From: Clostridia bacterium
Lineage (GTDB): Bacteria > Bacillota > Clostridia > Christensenellales > QALW01
Assembly (NCBI GenBank): GCA_900769815.1
Contig: CAAGID010000040.1
Span: 1-39,548, forward strand
DNA: 39,548 nucleotides
Reading direction: 5' to 3'
The stretch's first letter is position 1. Each line of letters starts with the position of its first letter. Below, in pieces: positions 7,812 to 16,202 of this stretch. Both the position numbers and the translations under genes were made by a program. Below the pieces are notes generated by a model. That model worked only from the letters and a program-made list of their open reading frames with translations, was not told the origin of the DNA and ran no database searches.

Positions 7812-8123
7812 CTATTCCCAAGAGAGAAGACCAATCTCCTCCATATAAGCGTCGTGAAGGTCAATATAGGTTTCAACAAGTTCAGAAAGTACGTTGCCAT
7901 CTAAAGAAGGTAACTTTTGGGCAATATGCTCAACGATAAAGTCAAAGGCATCGTCTTCGTCATAGTATTCATCGGTAAACTCATTATCAACGATAACACC
8001 GGATGAAACCATAAATTCAACGTCATAGGTAAGGGCAAGAGAAAAAACTTCCTTTGCCTGTTTTTCATTGCTTTCATATTTTTCCATCATCCAATTTAAT
8101 GCCTTTTCATCAAAGCCTGTCAT
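7812..8123 (-). CDS. Small acidic protein, function unknown
   Basis: This is a 103-residue, strongly acidic, probably helical protein (e.g. TDEYYDEDDAFDFIVEH) with no signal or membrane segment. Its ATG overlaps the pepF stop codon (ATGA), so it is translationally coupled to pepF. No family was recognised. Expression with pepF is the only clue to its role. A structured repeat lies directly behind its stop codon. Confidence 0.7.
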   Translation of the reverse strand: MTGFDEKALNWMMEKYESNEKQAKEVFSLALTYDVEFMVSSGVIVDNEFTDEYYDEDDAFDFIVEHIAQKLPSLDGNVLSELVETYIDLHDAYMEEIGLLSWE

Positions 8124-9910
8124 TTTATAATCTCCTCAAATTCCTTTAACGTATTTTCAAATACCTTCATACTTGAAATAATTGCGTCGGGCTTAGTAAG
8201 GTCAACGCCTGTAATTTTTAAAAGCTCAACGGGGAAATCACTTCCGCCGGAGGATAAGAATTTCTTATACCTTTTAACGGCTTCTTCGCCCTCAGTTAAA
8301 ATCATATCTGCGATTTTTACTGCTGAAGAGAAGCCCGTTGCGTACTGATAAACGTAATAAGCACGGTAGAAATGAGGAATACGTGCCCACTCAGTTGAAA
8401 TATATTCATCAGTTTCAACGCTGTCGCCATAATAAAGACGGTTAAGGTCGCCGTAAATTTTATTGAACGCCGTTTTGGTAAGTGCTTCGCCCTTTTCCGC
8501 AAGCTCGTGGGTCTTAAGCTCAAACTCCGCAAACATAGTCTGGCGGAAAACGGTAGTTCTAAACTGTTCAAGCAAATGATTTAAAAGATATGCTTTCATA
8601 TTTTTATCTTCAGTATTTTTAAGAAGATATTTTAATAAAAGCACTTCGTTAACAGTTGAAGCAACCTCGGCAACGAAAATTCTGTACTGTGCCTTTTCGT
8701 AACAAAGAGCAGAATCAGAATAATATGTGTGCATTGAGTGGCCTGCTTCGTGCACAAGAGTAAAGACGTCATCAAGCTTATCCTGATAATTTAAAAGCAT
8801 ATAAGGGTGCACGCCGTAAGTGCCCCAGGAGTACGCACCGCTTGTTTTACCCTTGTTTTCAAAAACGTCAATCCAGTTTTCAGAAAATGACCTTTCAAGA
8901 AGCTCAACATAGTCCTCGCCTAAAGGTGCAAGAGCCTTTTTAGCAAGTTCTTGTGCCTGCTCATAGGTATAGTTCTGTTCAGGTACTTCAATAGTAGGAA
9001 CGTACATATCGTACATTTTAAGGTCGTCAATATTTAAAAGCTTCTTTCTTAAAGCAACATATCTGTGCATTATAGGTAAAGCCGAATGTACCGCCTCAAT
9101 AAGTCCCAAATACACTTCTTTAGGAATGTTTCCCGAAAAAAGCTCGCCTTGAAGTACGGAATCAAACTTTCGTGCTTTTGCATAAAAAACGTCTTTTTTA
9201 ACACTTGAAGCGTATAATGCCGACAAGGTATTTATGTTATCCTTGTGAGCTTCGTACATCGAAGTATATGCCTGCTTTCTCAAATCACGGTTTTTATCGC
9301 GGAGGAAAATACCGTATCTGCCGTGTGAAAGCTCGGTTTTTGTACCGTCAGGCATAGTAATATCGTTAAACTTCATATCAACGTCGGAAAGCTGAGTAAA
9401 AATATTGTCATATGAGTTTGCCATTTCGGTAGTCATTGCCAAAATTCGTTCTTCGCCCTCTGATAAAAGATGCTCTTTGTTTCTTACTATTCCCTTAAGA
9501 TAAAGACTGTTATCTTCAAAAATCTCATCTTCAGAGAAAGCGATTAAAGTTTCATCGGGAAGTTCATTAAGTTCAGGTGTAACGAAGGCGGTTTCAGTTT
9601 CTACCTCCATTAAAAGCCCGTAAGCACGGTCACAAAGAGAAACAAAAGTATCGTCACTGTTATCCTGGTCACGGCTCATACGTGCATAAACGTATAGCTT
9701 TTCGCCCAATAATGACACCTCGTGCTCTAAAGTAAAAAATCTTTTAAGCTCCTTTTTATCGCTTAACTTGCCCTTAAAAGCACATAATTCAGGAATCTTA
9801 CTTTTAATAAAATCGTAAGCTTCCTCCCATTTTTCAAGGCTCTCAAAAATGTCATTTAAGTTCCATTTATACTTATTTTCAATTTGTTCCCTGGTTTTTA
9901 CCTGACTCAT
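8120..9910 (-). CDS. pepF: Oligoendopeptidase F (M3B zinc metallopeptidase)
   Basis: PepF hydrolyses peptides of roughly 7-17 residues in the cytoplasm during peptide recycling. The zinc motif HEAGH is at residues 387-391 within TLVHEAGHSMHTYY. The protein is 596 residues, the usual size for the family, and shows the typical N-terminus (KWNLNDIFESLEKWEE). An upstream in-frame ATG at 9940 lies inside glmM and lacks a ribosome site. The ATG at 9910 has AGGAGAAATT directly before it. It follows glmM by 8 bases. Confidence 0.93.
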   Translation of the reverse strand: MSQVKTREQIENKYKWNLNDIFESLEKWEEAYDFIKSKIPELCAFKGKLSDKKELKRFFTLEHEVSLLGEKLYVYARMSRDQDNSDDTFVSLCDRAYGLLMEVETETAFVTPELNELPDETLIAFSEDEIFEDNSLYLKGIVRNKEHLLSEGEERILAMTTEMANSYDNIFTQLSDVDMKFNDITMPDGTKTELSHGRYGIFLRDKNRDLRKQAYTSMYEAHKDNINTLSALYASSVKKDVFYAKARKFDSVLQGELFSGNIPKEVYLGLIEAVHSALPIMHRYVALRKKLLNIDDLKMYDMYVPTIEVPEQNYTYEQAQELAKKALAPLGEDYVELLERSFSENWIDVFENKGKTSGAYSWGTYGVHPYMLLNYQDKLDDVFTLVHEAGHSMHTYYSDSALCYEKAQYRIFVAEVASTVNEVLLLKYLLKNTEDKNMKAYLLNHLLEQFRTTVFRQTMFAEFELKTHELAEKGEALTKTAFNKIYGDLNRLYYGDSVETDEYISTEWARIPHFYRAYYVYQYATGFSSAVKIADMILTEGEEAVKRYKKFLSSGGSDFPVELLKITGVDLTKPDAIISSMKVFENTLKEFEEIIK

Positions 9911-9918
9911 AATTTCTC

Positions 9919-11271
9919 CTATTTTATTTTGCCGTCGCAAGTCTTTTCAATGGCTTTTGCGATTTTTAAAGCAAAATCATTTATTTCTTTTTCATTCTCG
10001 CCCTCAAGCATAACGCGGATTAAAGGCTCCGTACCGCTTGCACGGATTAAGGTTCTGCCTCTGCCCTTTAAAGCCTCGTCAGCAATGGCGATTTCTTTTA
10101 ATATACTTTCATCGGTTTTGTAAAGGTCTTTTTCATCGTTATCAACCTTAATGTTTACGAGCACCTGAGGTAAATTACGCATACCTTCGGCAAGAACGCT
10201 CATTTCCTTTTTCTCAATAGCCTTTGCACGAAGAAGCTGAAGTGCAGTTAACAAGCCGTCGCCGGTGGTATTATATTCAAGGAAAATTACGTGACCGCTT
10301 TTTTCGCCGCCCAAGCTTAAATCATCCTGAAGCATTTTTTCTAAAACGTATCTATCGCCTACGCCTGTTTTTTCAATATGGAGGTTGTTATTCTGACAGA
10401 AAATATCAAGACCCATATTGCTCATAACAGTGCCCACAATGGTATCCTTTTTAAGTCTGCCCTCTTTTTTAAGCATACTGCCGCAAACTGCCATAATATG
10501 GTCGCCGTCAAGTTCAACACCGCGTTCATCGCAAGCAATAAGACGGTCAGCATCGCCATCAAAAGCAAGCCCTATATCAGCACCGATTTCCTTAACCAAC
10601 TGACAAATCCTTTCAGAGTGTGTTGAACCGCAGTTTAAGTTAATATCTGTTCCGTCAGGCTGGAAATAATATGGATATACCATAGCGCCAAGGCTCTCAA
10701 AAAGCTCAGGAGCAACTGACGATGCGGCGCCGTTTGCACAGTCCATTACCACTTTGATACCCTCAAGACTAACGTCTATTGTTGATTTAAGGAAATCCTT
10801 ATAATCTTCTTTAGCATTTTTAACGGGAATCATTTTGCCTACGTCAGCACCTATTGGGCAGGGCATATTCCCTGATTTTATTAACGCTTCGATTTCATCT
10901 TCAACTGCATCGGGAAGTTTAAAACCTTCATGGTCAAAGAACTTTATACCGTTAAATTCAACTGAGTTATGGCTTGCAGAAATCATAACGCCTGCATCAC
11001 AACTATAGTATCTTGTAAGATATGCAACTGCAGGGGTAGGTATTACTCCTGCAATTAAAACGTCAGCACCTACGCTCATCATACCTGCAACCAATGCAGA
11101 TTCAAGCATCTGTCCTGAAATTCTTGTGTCTCTAGCAACAAGTATTTTAGGTTTATGAATTTCGCTTGTTAAAACTGTTGCACCTGCTTTTCCTAAATTG
11201 AAAGCAAGCTCAGGCGTGAGCTCGGTATTTGCAACACCGCGAACGCCGTCTGTTCCAAATAATCTTGCCAT
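9919..11271 (-). CDS. glmM: Phosphoglucosamine mutase
   Basis: GlmM converts glucosamine-6-phosphate to glucosamine-1-phosphate for UDP-GlcNAc and cell-wall synthesis. The protein is 450 residues, full length. It starts MARLFGTDGVRG. The phosphoserine loop is ISASHNS with Ser100, the metal loop DGDADR, the sugar loop GEKSGH and the phosphate-binding loop RASGTEPLIRVM. Ser-Ala-Ser-His-Asn-Ser replaces the more common TASHNP, a mild variant. It lies between mgtE (41 bases upstream) and pepF, in an apparent mgtE-glmM-pepF transcript. Confidence 0.95.
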   Translation of the reverse strand: MARLFGTDGVRGVANTELTPELAFNLGKAGATVLTSEIHKPKILVARDTRISGQMLESALVAGMMSVGADVLIAGVIPTPAVAYLTRYYSCDAGVMISASHNSVEFNGIKFFDHEGFKLPDAVEDEIEALIKSGNMPCPIGADVGKMIPVKNAKEDYKDFLKSTIDVSLEGIKVVMDCANGAASSVAPELFESLGAMVYPYYFQPDGTDINLNCGSTHSERICQLVKEIGADIGLAFDGDADRLIACDERGVELDGDHIMAVCGSMLKKEGRLKKDTIVGTVMSNMGLDIFCQNNNLHIEKTGVGDRYVLEKMLQDDLSLGGEKSGHVIFLEYNTTGDGLLTALQLLRAKAIEKKEMSVLAEGMRNLPQVLVNIKVDNDEKDLYKTDESILKEIAIADEALKGRGRTLIRASGTEPLIRVMLEGENEKEINDFALKIAKAIEKTCDGKIK

Positions 11272-11312
11272 AATATTATCTCCTTAAAATTTGATATTTA
11301 AACTTTTTAAAA

Positions 11313-12674
11313 TTACATTGCAAAAACCCATACGGCAACCATAAAGAATACCATAACGCTTAAAGCATCAACTATAGTAGTAATTAACGGTGCCGCCATA
11401 ATAGCAGGGTCAAGTTTTACTGCCTTTGCACCCATAGGCAATAAACAGCCTAAGCTTTGTGCAAGAGCCGCGGTAAATAAAAGCGCAAGGGCGTTTGTTA
11501 TTGCTAAAGATATAATTTCGCCCGATATACCGTAAAGCAAAAATACTCTTAACGTGTTTACAACTGCAAGCACAACGCCTACGATTAACGAAATACGTAT
11601 TTCCTTCCACCATACCTTAAAAACGTCTTTTAAACTGATTTCATCAGTAGCAAGACCGCGGATAATCATAGTTGACGCCTGTGAACCGCAGTTACCGCCG
11701 GTACCCATAAGCATAGGAATACAGGCAATTAAAAGGGGCACTGCTTTAAAGGCTTCTTCATAATGGGTTATTATAAAGCCTGTAACGGTGGCAGATACCA
11801 TTAACACAATAAGCCACAAAATTCTTGAAAGGGAGTGCTTGAAAACGCTGGTCTTAAAATAAGATTCCTCAATGGGCATAACGGCAGCCATCTTTGAAAC
11901 GTCTTCAGTAAATTCTTCCTGCAAAACGTCAATAGCGTCGTCAACAGTAATAATACCTACAAGACGCTTTTCCTTATCAGTAACAGGCAAAGCAAGAAAA
12001 CCGTATTTATCTAAAAGCTTTGCCGCTTCCTCACGATCAGATAAAGTCTCAACGTAAATTACGTTTTCGTTCATTATGTTTCTGATTTTTTCATCGTCAG
12101 ATGCCAGGAAAAGTTCTCTTACTGTTACAACACCTATGAGCTTACGTTTACTGTCTTTTACGTAAAGGGTGTATACCGTCTCAGAATCAAGGGACTGCTG
12201 ACGTATATGTTCTATTGCCTCTTTAACGGTCATTTGCGGTTTTAAGGCAATGTATTCAGGCGTCATAATACTGCCTGCAGTATTCTTATCAAAGGCAAGA
12301 ATACTGTTTATATGCCCACGCATATCATTGGGACAGTTTTTAATTATTCTTCTTACCACGCTTGCAGGCATTTCCTCAATAATATCAACGGTATCGTCAA
12401 CAAAAAGTTCACTTAACACGCCGTAAAGTTCGTTATCGGTAAAGCCCGCAATAAGCTCCTCCTGCATATCAGAATCGAGCTCAACAAATACCTCGGTGGC
12501 AATGTCTTTAGGCAATAATCTGTATAATATTGCTCTTTCTTTTAATGAAAACATCTGTGCACTTTCAGCAATATCAACAGGCTGAAGTTCTGAAAGCTCT
12601 TTTACTATTGCCTTAAAATCTTTTTTCTCTAAAAGAATACTGATGTTTTCAATAAAATTTTCTTTGTTCTCCAT
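11313..12674 (-). CDS. mgtE: Magnesium transporter MgtE
   Basis: MgtE is a dimeric Mg2+ channel gated by its cytoplasmic domains. The 453-residue protein has the N domain (ELQPVDIAESAQMF onward), two CBS domains (starting near AGSIMTPEYIALKPQMTVKE) and about five C-terminal membrane segments with MLMGTGGNCGSQAST, the family's pore signature. Translation starts at 12674 behind AAGGAGGTGCG. A longer reading frame to 12773 runs through a terminator hairpin and is not credible. The gene is preceded by a leader of about 240 nt with a leader ORF (12789-12881) and a terminator (12726-12780), so expression is probably controlled by attenuation. Confidence 0.94.
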   Translation of the reverse strand: MENKENFIENISILLEKKDFKAIVKELSELQPVDIAESAQMFSLKERAILYRLLPKDIATEVFVELDSDMQEELIAGFTDNELYGVLSELFVDDTVDIIEEMPASVVRRIIKNCPNDMRGHINSILAFDKNTAGSIMTPEYIALKPQMTVKEAIEHIRQQSLDSETVYTLYVKDSKRKLIGVVTVRELFLASDDEKIRNIMNENVIYVETLSDREEAAKLLDKYGFLALPVTDKEKRLVGIITVDDAIDVLQEEFTEDVSKMAAVMPIEESYFKTSVFKHSLSRILWLIVLMVSATVTGFIITHYEEAFKAVPLLIACIPMLMGTGGNCGSQASTMIIRGLATDEISLKDVFKVWWKEIRISLIVGVVLAVVNTLRVFLLYGISGEIISLAITNALALLFTAALAQSLGCLLPMGAKAVKLDPAIMAAPLITTIVDALSVMVFFMVAVWVFAM

Positions 12675-12725
12675 TTTTACGCACCTCCTTTTTTTGATTG
12701 AGTTTGGAAGATACGCTGTCCATAC

Positions 12726-12780
12726 AAAAAAACGTCTATCTGCTAACTTATGCACACTTGCACACATTAACACATAGACG
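12726..12780 (-). terminator. Intrinsic terminator in the mgtE leader (attenuator)
   Basis: On the minus strand CGTCTAT (12774-12780) pairs with ATAGACG (12733-12739). GTTAAT then pairs with GTTAGC, and TGTGCA with TGCATA around an AGTG loop. T7 follows (12726-12732). It stands between the leader promoter and mgtE, so full-length transcripts need read-through or antitermination. Confidence 0.8.
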
Positions 12781-12788
12781 CCGTTTCG

Positions 12789-12881
12789 CTAATACAAATA
12801 AAATTCCGTCAAAAAGCGATGATGACGGATTCTCTTATTTACAAGGAACAGCGCAGGACTACTTCCGTCATCCATCATCAT
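12789..12881 (-). CDS. Putative leader peptide of mgtE (MgtL-like)
   Basis: This is a 30-codon ORF with three consecutive ATGs, then Asp-Asp-Gly-Ser-Ser-Pro, a hydrophobic stretch, and a basic/aromatic tail (KRIRHHRF...FYLY), ending in TAG. GAGAGGTG stands 7 bases before the third ATG, the likely start. The Asp-Asp-Gly codons form one arm of a 9-bp stem (12864-12872 with 12821-12829), so translation would melt it. A competing stem joins 12823-12829 to 12805-12811. In E. coli and Salmonella, MgtL peptides with early acidic and Pro residues sense low Mg2+ through ribosome destabilisation. The parallel with this peptide is inference; no homology is claimed. Confidence 0.5.
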   Translation of the reverse strand: MMMDDGSSPALFLVNKRIRHHRFLTEFYLY

Positions 12882-12921
12882 TCACCTCTCATAAATTTTT
12901 AGTATTATATAATACTATTAT

Positions 12922-12950
12922 ATAATACTATTTTTTGTAAAAAAAGTCAA
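12922..12950 (-). promoter_or_regulatory. Promoter of the mgtE leader
   Basis: On the minus strand TTGACT (12945-12950), a 17-base spacer and TATTAT (12922-12927). The start point would be near 12915. The -35 overlaps the last codons of the upstream oxidoreductase gene. A palindromic AT repeat (AGTATTATATAATACT-like, 12900-12931) surrounds the -10. Confidence 0.7.
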
Positions 12951-13945
12951 CACTTTTTACCGCAGGCACGCATCAAAAGGTTATGAAGATTTATTTCGTA
13001 TTCATATGTAAAGGGGTTTTCTTTTTCCTTTAAAACGTATGAGGCAAAGGATGCCATCATAGCATCGTATCTGTTGTATTTAGGGCACCTTTGTTTTTTT
13101 GGTGCAACTGTCCAGGGGTTTTCGTTTTCTTCTTGCATAGTTATAGAATATTCAGTTTCCATAAGGGTACATTTATCATCAGCATACCACTCAAGGGGAC
13201 GCACCTCTATTGTGCCAAGCTCGCCTATTATAACAAGCTGGCGTCTGTGAAAACCGCTAATTTCATTTGCACAGGTTTTTATAAAAGAAAGACCTTTTTC
13301 ATATTTGAAAACGCAAAAGCCCAGATCCTCTTTAGCAGCACCGTCGCTTGAGCAGTTTAAGGGTATAACCTCCTTAGGCTCACCTTGAAGCCTAAATATT
13401 AAGTCAACAAGATGGCAGCCTAAAAAGCACATCATACCGCCTTTAAAATTATCAAGCCATTTACGCTTTTCTTCAGGAAGTTTGCAATCCATATGTGCTT
13501 CCACCGAATATATTTCTCCTATTTGAGAAATATTATCAAATATTTCCATTAAAACGGGGTTATAACGGTACATATATCCGACGTGAAAAACAAGTCCTTT
13601 TTTCTTGGCAAGAAGCACCGTGTTTTTATAATCCTCGTGGTCTTGACTGCCGGGCTTATCCATATGCACGTGTTTGTTATACTCTATAGCCAAGCGTGCA
13701 TATTTAGTTAGGTTCCAATCATTGCATTCAATCAAAACTGCAGTAATCGTTTTATCAGCTAAGATTTCTTCTAAAGTAATTTCCTTGGCATCAGGGCACA
13801 TGTTCTCCCTTGCAGGTCGAGCAAAAGCTTCGTTCTCGCATTCACAGAAGCCTGCAAATTCAAAAATGTCCTTTTGCCTTAAAATACTGTCCATCGTAAC
13901 CATTGCGTGGTCGTGACCGATACCTATCTGTGCAACCCTTATCAT
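12947..13945 (-). CDS. Gfo/Idh/MocA-family oxidoreductase
   Basis: This is a 332-residue NAD(P)-dependent dehydrogenase of the family that acts on sugars, inositols and related polyols. An N-terminal Rossmann-type domain starts VAQIGIGHDHAM. HMDKPGSQDHEDY is the usual EKP-like active-site/cofactor region. A C-terminal alpha/beta domain follows, including GGMMCFLGCHLVDLIFRLQG with the catalytic-type His. The ATG at 13945 follows GGAG and overlaps the stop of the upstream dehydrogenase (ATGA), so the two are coupled. The substrate cannot be told from sequence. The divergent AraC gene suggests induction by a carbohydrate. Confidence 0.8.
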   Translation of the reverse strand: MIRVAQIGIGHDHAMVTMDSILRQKDIFEFAGFCECENEAFARPARENMCPDAKEITLEEILADKTITAVLIECNDWNLTKYARLAIEYNKHVHMDKPGSQDHEDYKNTVLLAKKKGLVFHVGYMYRYNPVLMEIFDNISQIGEIYSVEAHMDCKLPEEKRKWLDNFKGGMMCFLGCHLVDLIFRLQGEPKEVIPLNCSSDGAAKEDLGFCVFKYEKGLSFIKTCANEISGFHRRQLVIIGELGTIEVRPLEWYADDKCTLMETEYSITMQEENENPWTVAPKKQRCPKYNRYDAMMASFASYVLKEKENPFTYEYEINLHNLLMRACGKKC

Positions 13946-14952
13946 AACGTACTCCAATCAAATTGAACTACAGGGAAGCTTTTATCTTCAACAAGTCTTT
14001 TAAATATATCGTAACATTCTTTAGGACTGTGTATTTCATTAACAAGCTGTTTAATATCCATTCGGTTTAATTTGATCATCTTCATAATTGCTAAAATATC
14101 ATCACTATGGGTAAACCAACCGCCGTGTGATTCCTCAGTGGGGCGTGCAAGAGTATGTGCACCAATCATTGTGATACCGGGATAATGCACCTTTTTATAA
14201 TAATCAATGGTAAAGTTTCTGTCACGGGTGCAACCTAAAAGTGCAACTCTGCCAAACCTTTTCATAACGTCAAGCCCCTGTTCAAGCCCTTTGCCTAAGC
14301 CTGTAACCTCAATGCACACGTTGGCTCCGCCGCCAGTTATCTCTTTAACCTTATCAACAAAGCTTTCATCCATTGGATCAAGCGCATAATCAGCACCTAA
14401 TTTTAACGCTTTTTCACGTCTTTCCTTTACAGGGTCAACGGCAATTACAGGTGCCGCACCTTGTAAACGCGCAAACATAACTGCAAACTGACCTAATATG
14501 CCAAGCCCCATTATAACTGCACTTTCACCTATCTCAACACGGCATTTTCTCACTGCCGCCAAGGAAAAGGATGCAATTAAAGTCATCGATGCTTCAGAAA
14601 AAGAAATTTCATCAGGCATTTTAACAAGTTGCTTTTCGCTAACCTGATTTATCTGTCTGTGAAGTCCCCAGGTTGTAACGACTCTGTCGCCTATTTTAAT
14701 GTTTTTGACTTTGTCGCCTACCTCAATTACCGTACCTGCACTTGCATAACCGCATCCTCTTGGAAAAACTACTTCCCCTTTACCTGCACCGTTTACATTT
14801 GGGTCTCCCATAATATTGGCTCGCTCAGTTCCCTGTGATATTGTTGAAAATTCCGTTTTAACTCTAACTTCATTTTCCTGTAATTCGGGGAGTTCAACTT
14901 CAACCAACTCCGCAGTATTTTTTTTCGTAAAAAGAATTTGTTTAGTTTTCAT
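13942..14952 (-). CDS. Zinc-type alcohol/polyol dehydrogenase (MDR family)
   Basis: This is a 336-residue medium-chain dehydrogenase. A GroES-like N-terminal domain contains FPRGCGYASAGTVIEVG, and a Rossmann domain contains AVIMGLGILGQFAVMFA. Several usual zinc ligands of classical ADHs are not obvious, which fits the sugar/polyol-type bi-modular dehydrogenases that often sit next to Gfo/Idh/MocA genes. The ATG at 14952 follows GAGGTG; a GTG start three codons earlier lies inside that ribosome site. It is coupled to the following oxidoreductase and divergent from the AraC gene. Confidence 0.8.
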   Translation of the reverse strand: MKTKQILFTKKNTAELVEVELPELQENEVRVKTEFSTISQGTERANIMGDPNVNGAGKGEVVFPRGCGYASAGTVIEVGDKVKNIKIGDRVVTTWGLHRQINQVSEKQLVKMPDEISFSEASMTLIASFSLAAVRKCRVEIGESAVIMGLGILGQFAVMFARLQGAAPVIAVDPVKERREKALKLGADYALDPMDESFVDKVKEITGGGANVCIEVTGLGKGLEQGLDVMKRFGRVALLGCTRDRNFTIDYYKKVHYPGITMIGAHTLARPTEESHGGWFTHSDDILAIMKMIKLNRMDIKQLVNEIHSPKECYDIFKRLVEDKSFPVVQFDWSTL

Positions 14953-14981
14953 TATTTTCACCTCATATATATCATACTACG

Positions 14982-15010
14982 TTGACTTCATATCTTCTAT
15001 ATGATATACT
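14982..15010 (+). promoter_or_regulatory. Promoter of the AraC-type regulator
   Basis: TTGACT (14982-14987), 17 bases, TATACT (15005-15010). ATACTACG occurs at 14974-14981 (touching the -35) and again at 15027-15034 (in the 5' leader), 53 bp apart. It is a possible operator half-site for autoregulation and for the divergent dehydrogenase genes. Confidence 0.75.
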
Positions 15011-15042
15011 ATTAAAAAACACCACTATACTACGAGGTTTAT

Positions 15043-15774
15043 ATGTCAACTGAATATATCAAACACGCAAACATTCATAAATATGTTTTCAGCGTCCGTC
15101 ATTCCCAAAATGGACAGCATAATTTTAAAAACCCCTTTATCGGCTATCTTTTAAAGGGCGAAGGCGAATTTCTGTATAAGGGCAAAAAACACTTTGCCAA
15201 GGAGGGCGATCTTATATACATTGCGGCAGGTACCAGATATTATTCTTTATGGAAGGGTTTTCCCGAAATCGAGTTTTATTCCCTTGATTTTGCCTTTAAC
15301 GTAAATTCTGCTTACAGCGAATACCGCTTTCAGATAGTTAAAGATTTTGAAGTCGATTTTTTTCATAAAATGTATAAAGCCTCCAATAATCTTGAATTTA
15401 TGTCTGCCCTTTATTCGATGCTTTTTGAACTTTACCCAAAAATGAAAACAGAACAGATTTTTAAAAATTCCTCAATAACCCCTGCCCTTGATTATATTGA
15501 AAATCATTTTAAAGAAGATATTTCTGTAAACACACTTGCTTCACTTTGCAACTTAAGTGAATCCCACTTTTTTACGCTTTTTAAGAGGCAGACAGGTCTT
15601 TCGCCTATCCGGTATAAGCATAGTCTTTTAGTGCAGAATGCCATTGATATGCTTACCTTAACCGATAAAACCGTTGAAGAAATAAGCGAAGAACTGAACT
15701 TTTCCTCATCAAACTATTTCCGCAAAATATTTATTTCCGTAACGGGACATACACCTAAGGAATACAGAAAATAA
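15043..15774 (+). CDS. AraC-family transcriptional regulator
   Basis: This 243-residue protein has an N-terminal cupin-like sensor (residues about 15-100: GYLLKGEGEFLYKGKKHFAKEG in the ORF's second strand set) and a C-terminal double helix-turn-helix. The latter carries ISVNTLASLCNLSESHFFTLFKRQTGLSP, written here only to name SESHFFTLFKRQTG and FSSSNYFRKIF as the family signatures. It is divergent from the two dehydrogenase genes, which it most likely controls in response to a sugar or polyol. It could also act at the direct repeats ahead of the GH5-like gene, but no shared site was seen. Confidence 0.9.
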   Translation: MSTEYIKHANIHKYVFSVRHSQNGQHNFKNPFIGYLLKGEGEFLYKGKKHFAKEGDLIYIAAGTRYYSLWKGFPEIEFYSLDFAFNVNSAYSEYRFQIVKDFEVDFFHKMYKASNNLEFMSALYSMLFELYPKMKTEQIFKNSSITPALDYIENHFKEDISVNTLASLCNLSESHFFTLFKRQTGLSPIRYKHSLLVQNAIDMLTLTDKTVEEISEELNFSSSNYFRKIFISVTGHTPKEYRK

Positions 15775-15776
15775 AG

Positions 15777-15800
15777 AAGCCTCTGTCGTTACAGAGGCTT
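15777..15800. terminator. Bidirectional terminator between the AraC gene and the orphan RNA
   Basis: AAGCCTCTGT/ACAGAGGCTT is a perfect 10-bp stem with a CGTT loop. It ends the AraC gene rightward. In the leftward direction it is followed by TTCTTTATTT and would end the RNA transcribed from 16230. Confidence 0.8.
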
Positions 15801-15896
15801 TAAATATAATAACTATATTTTATCAATTTTATATGTTAAGTTTATTCAATTGTCCTGAGTTAAATTTAAATAGTACATTGGACTAATTTCCTTTTC

Positions 15897-15926
15897 TTAG
15901 ATTTTCAAGTTTCTGAGTTTTGTCAT
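15897..15926 (-). other. Mini-ORF (9 codons) in the orphan RNA
   Basis: MTKLRNLKI then TAA, preceded by AAGGATGTGGTCTT and followed at once by a second AAGGA-type site. Same length and same ending (ATC TAA) as the mini-ORF at 16011-16040. It may be translated or may be a by-product of the repeat. Confidence 0.3.
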
Positions 15927-16010
15927 AAGACCACATCCTTGAAAATTTACATTGTTACATTTTTTCTGCACTTACGTGCCTAATTAGAACATCGGACTTT
16001 TTCCTTTCTT

Positions 16011-16040
16011 TTAGATTTCGAGATAGAACCTTTTTTTCAT
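16011..16040 (-). other. Mini-ORF (9 codons) in the orphan RNA
   Basis: MKKRFYLEI then TAA, preceded by AAAGGACGTGGTTTTTC and followed by AAGAAAGGA. It is parallel to the mini-ORF at 15897-15926 although the codons differ. Confidence 0.3.
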
Positions 16041-16172
16041 GAAAAACCACGTCCTTTACTTTTAAAAGATGGTATCTCGTATCAGTACATTGGACCAAAT
16101 ATCCTTTCTTTTATTTTTTCGCTTGGGGCAAAGACTCTTTCTTTCCGCCCTAAAGCTCAACAGCCACAGGTA

Positions 16173-16202
16173 TTATTTAATTATCGCTTCTTCTGTTGCC
16201 AT
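16173..16202 (-). other. Mini-ORF (9 codons) near the 5' end of the orphan RNA
   Basis: MATEEAIIK then TAA. Its ATG is the one inside the conserved linker (TCCAATG). The other linker ATGs open frames of 2 (MY, MF) or 10 (MYYLNLTQDN) residues. Confidence 0.3.

Noticed and set aside
12675..12773. N-terminal extension of mgtE
   Set aside because: The extra 33 codons cover the terminator hairpin and lack a ribosome site; ATG 12674 has AAGGAGGTGCG.
12781..12915. M-box (ykoK) riboswitch ahead of mgtE
   Set aside because: The conserved M-box stretches were not found when read by eye; the leader is better explained by a small ORF and alternative stems. A covariance search would decide.
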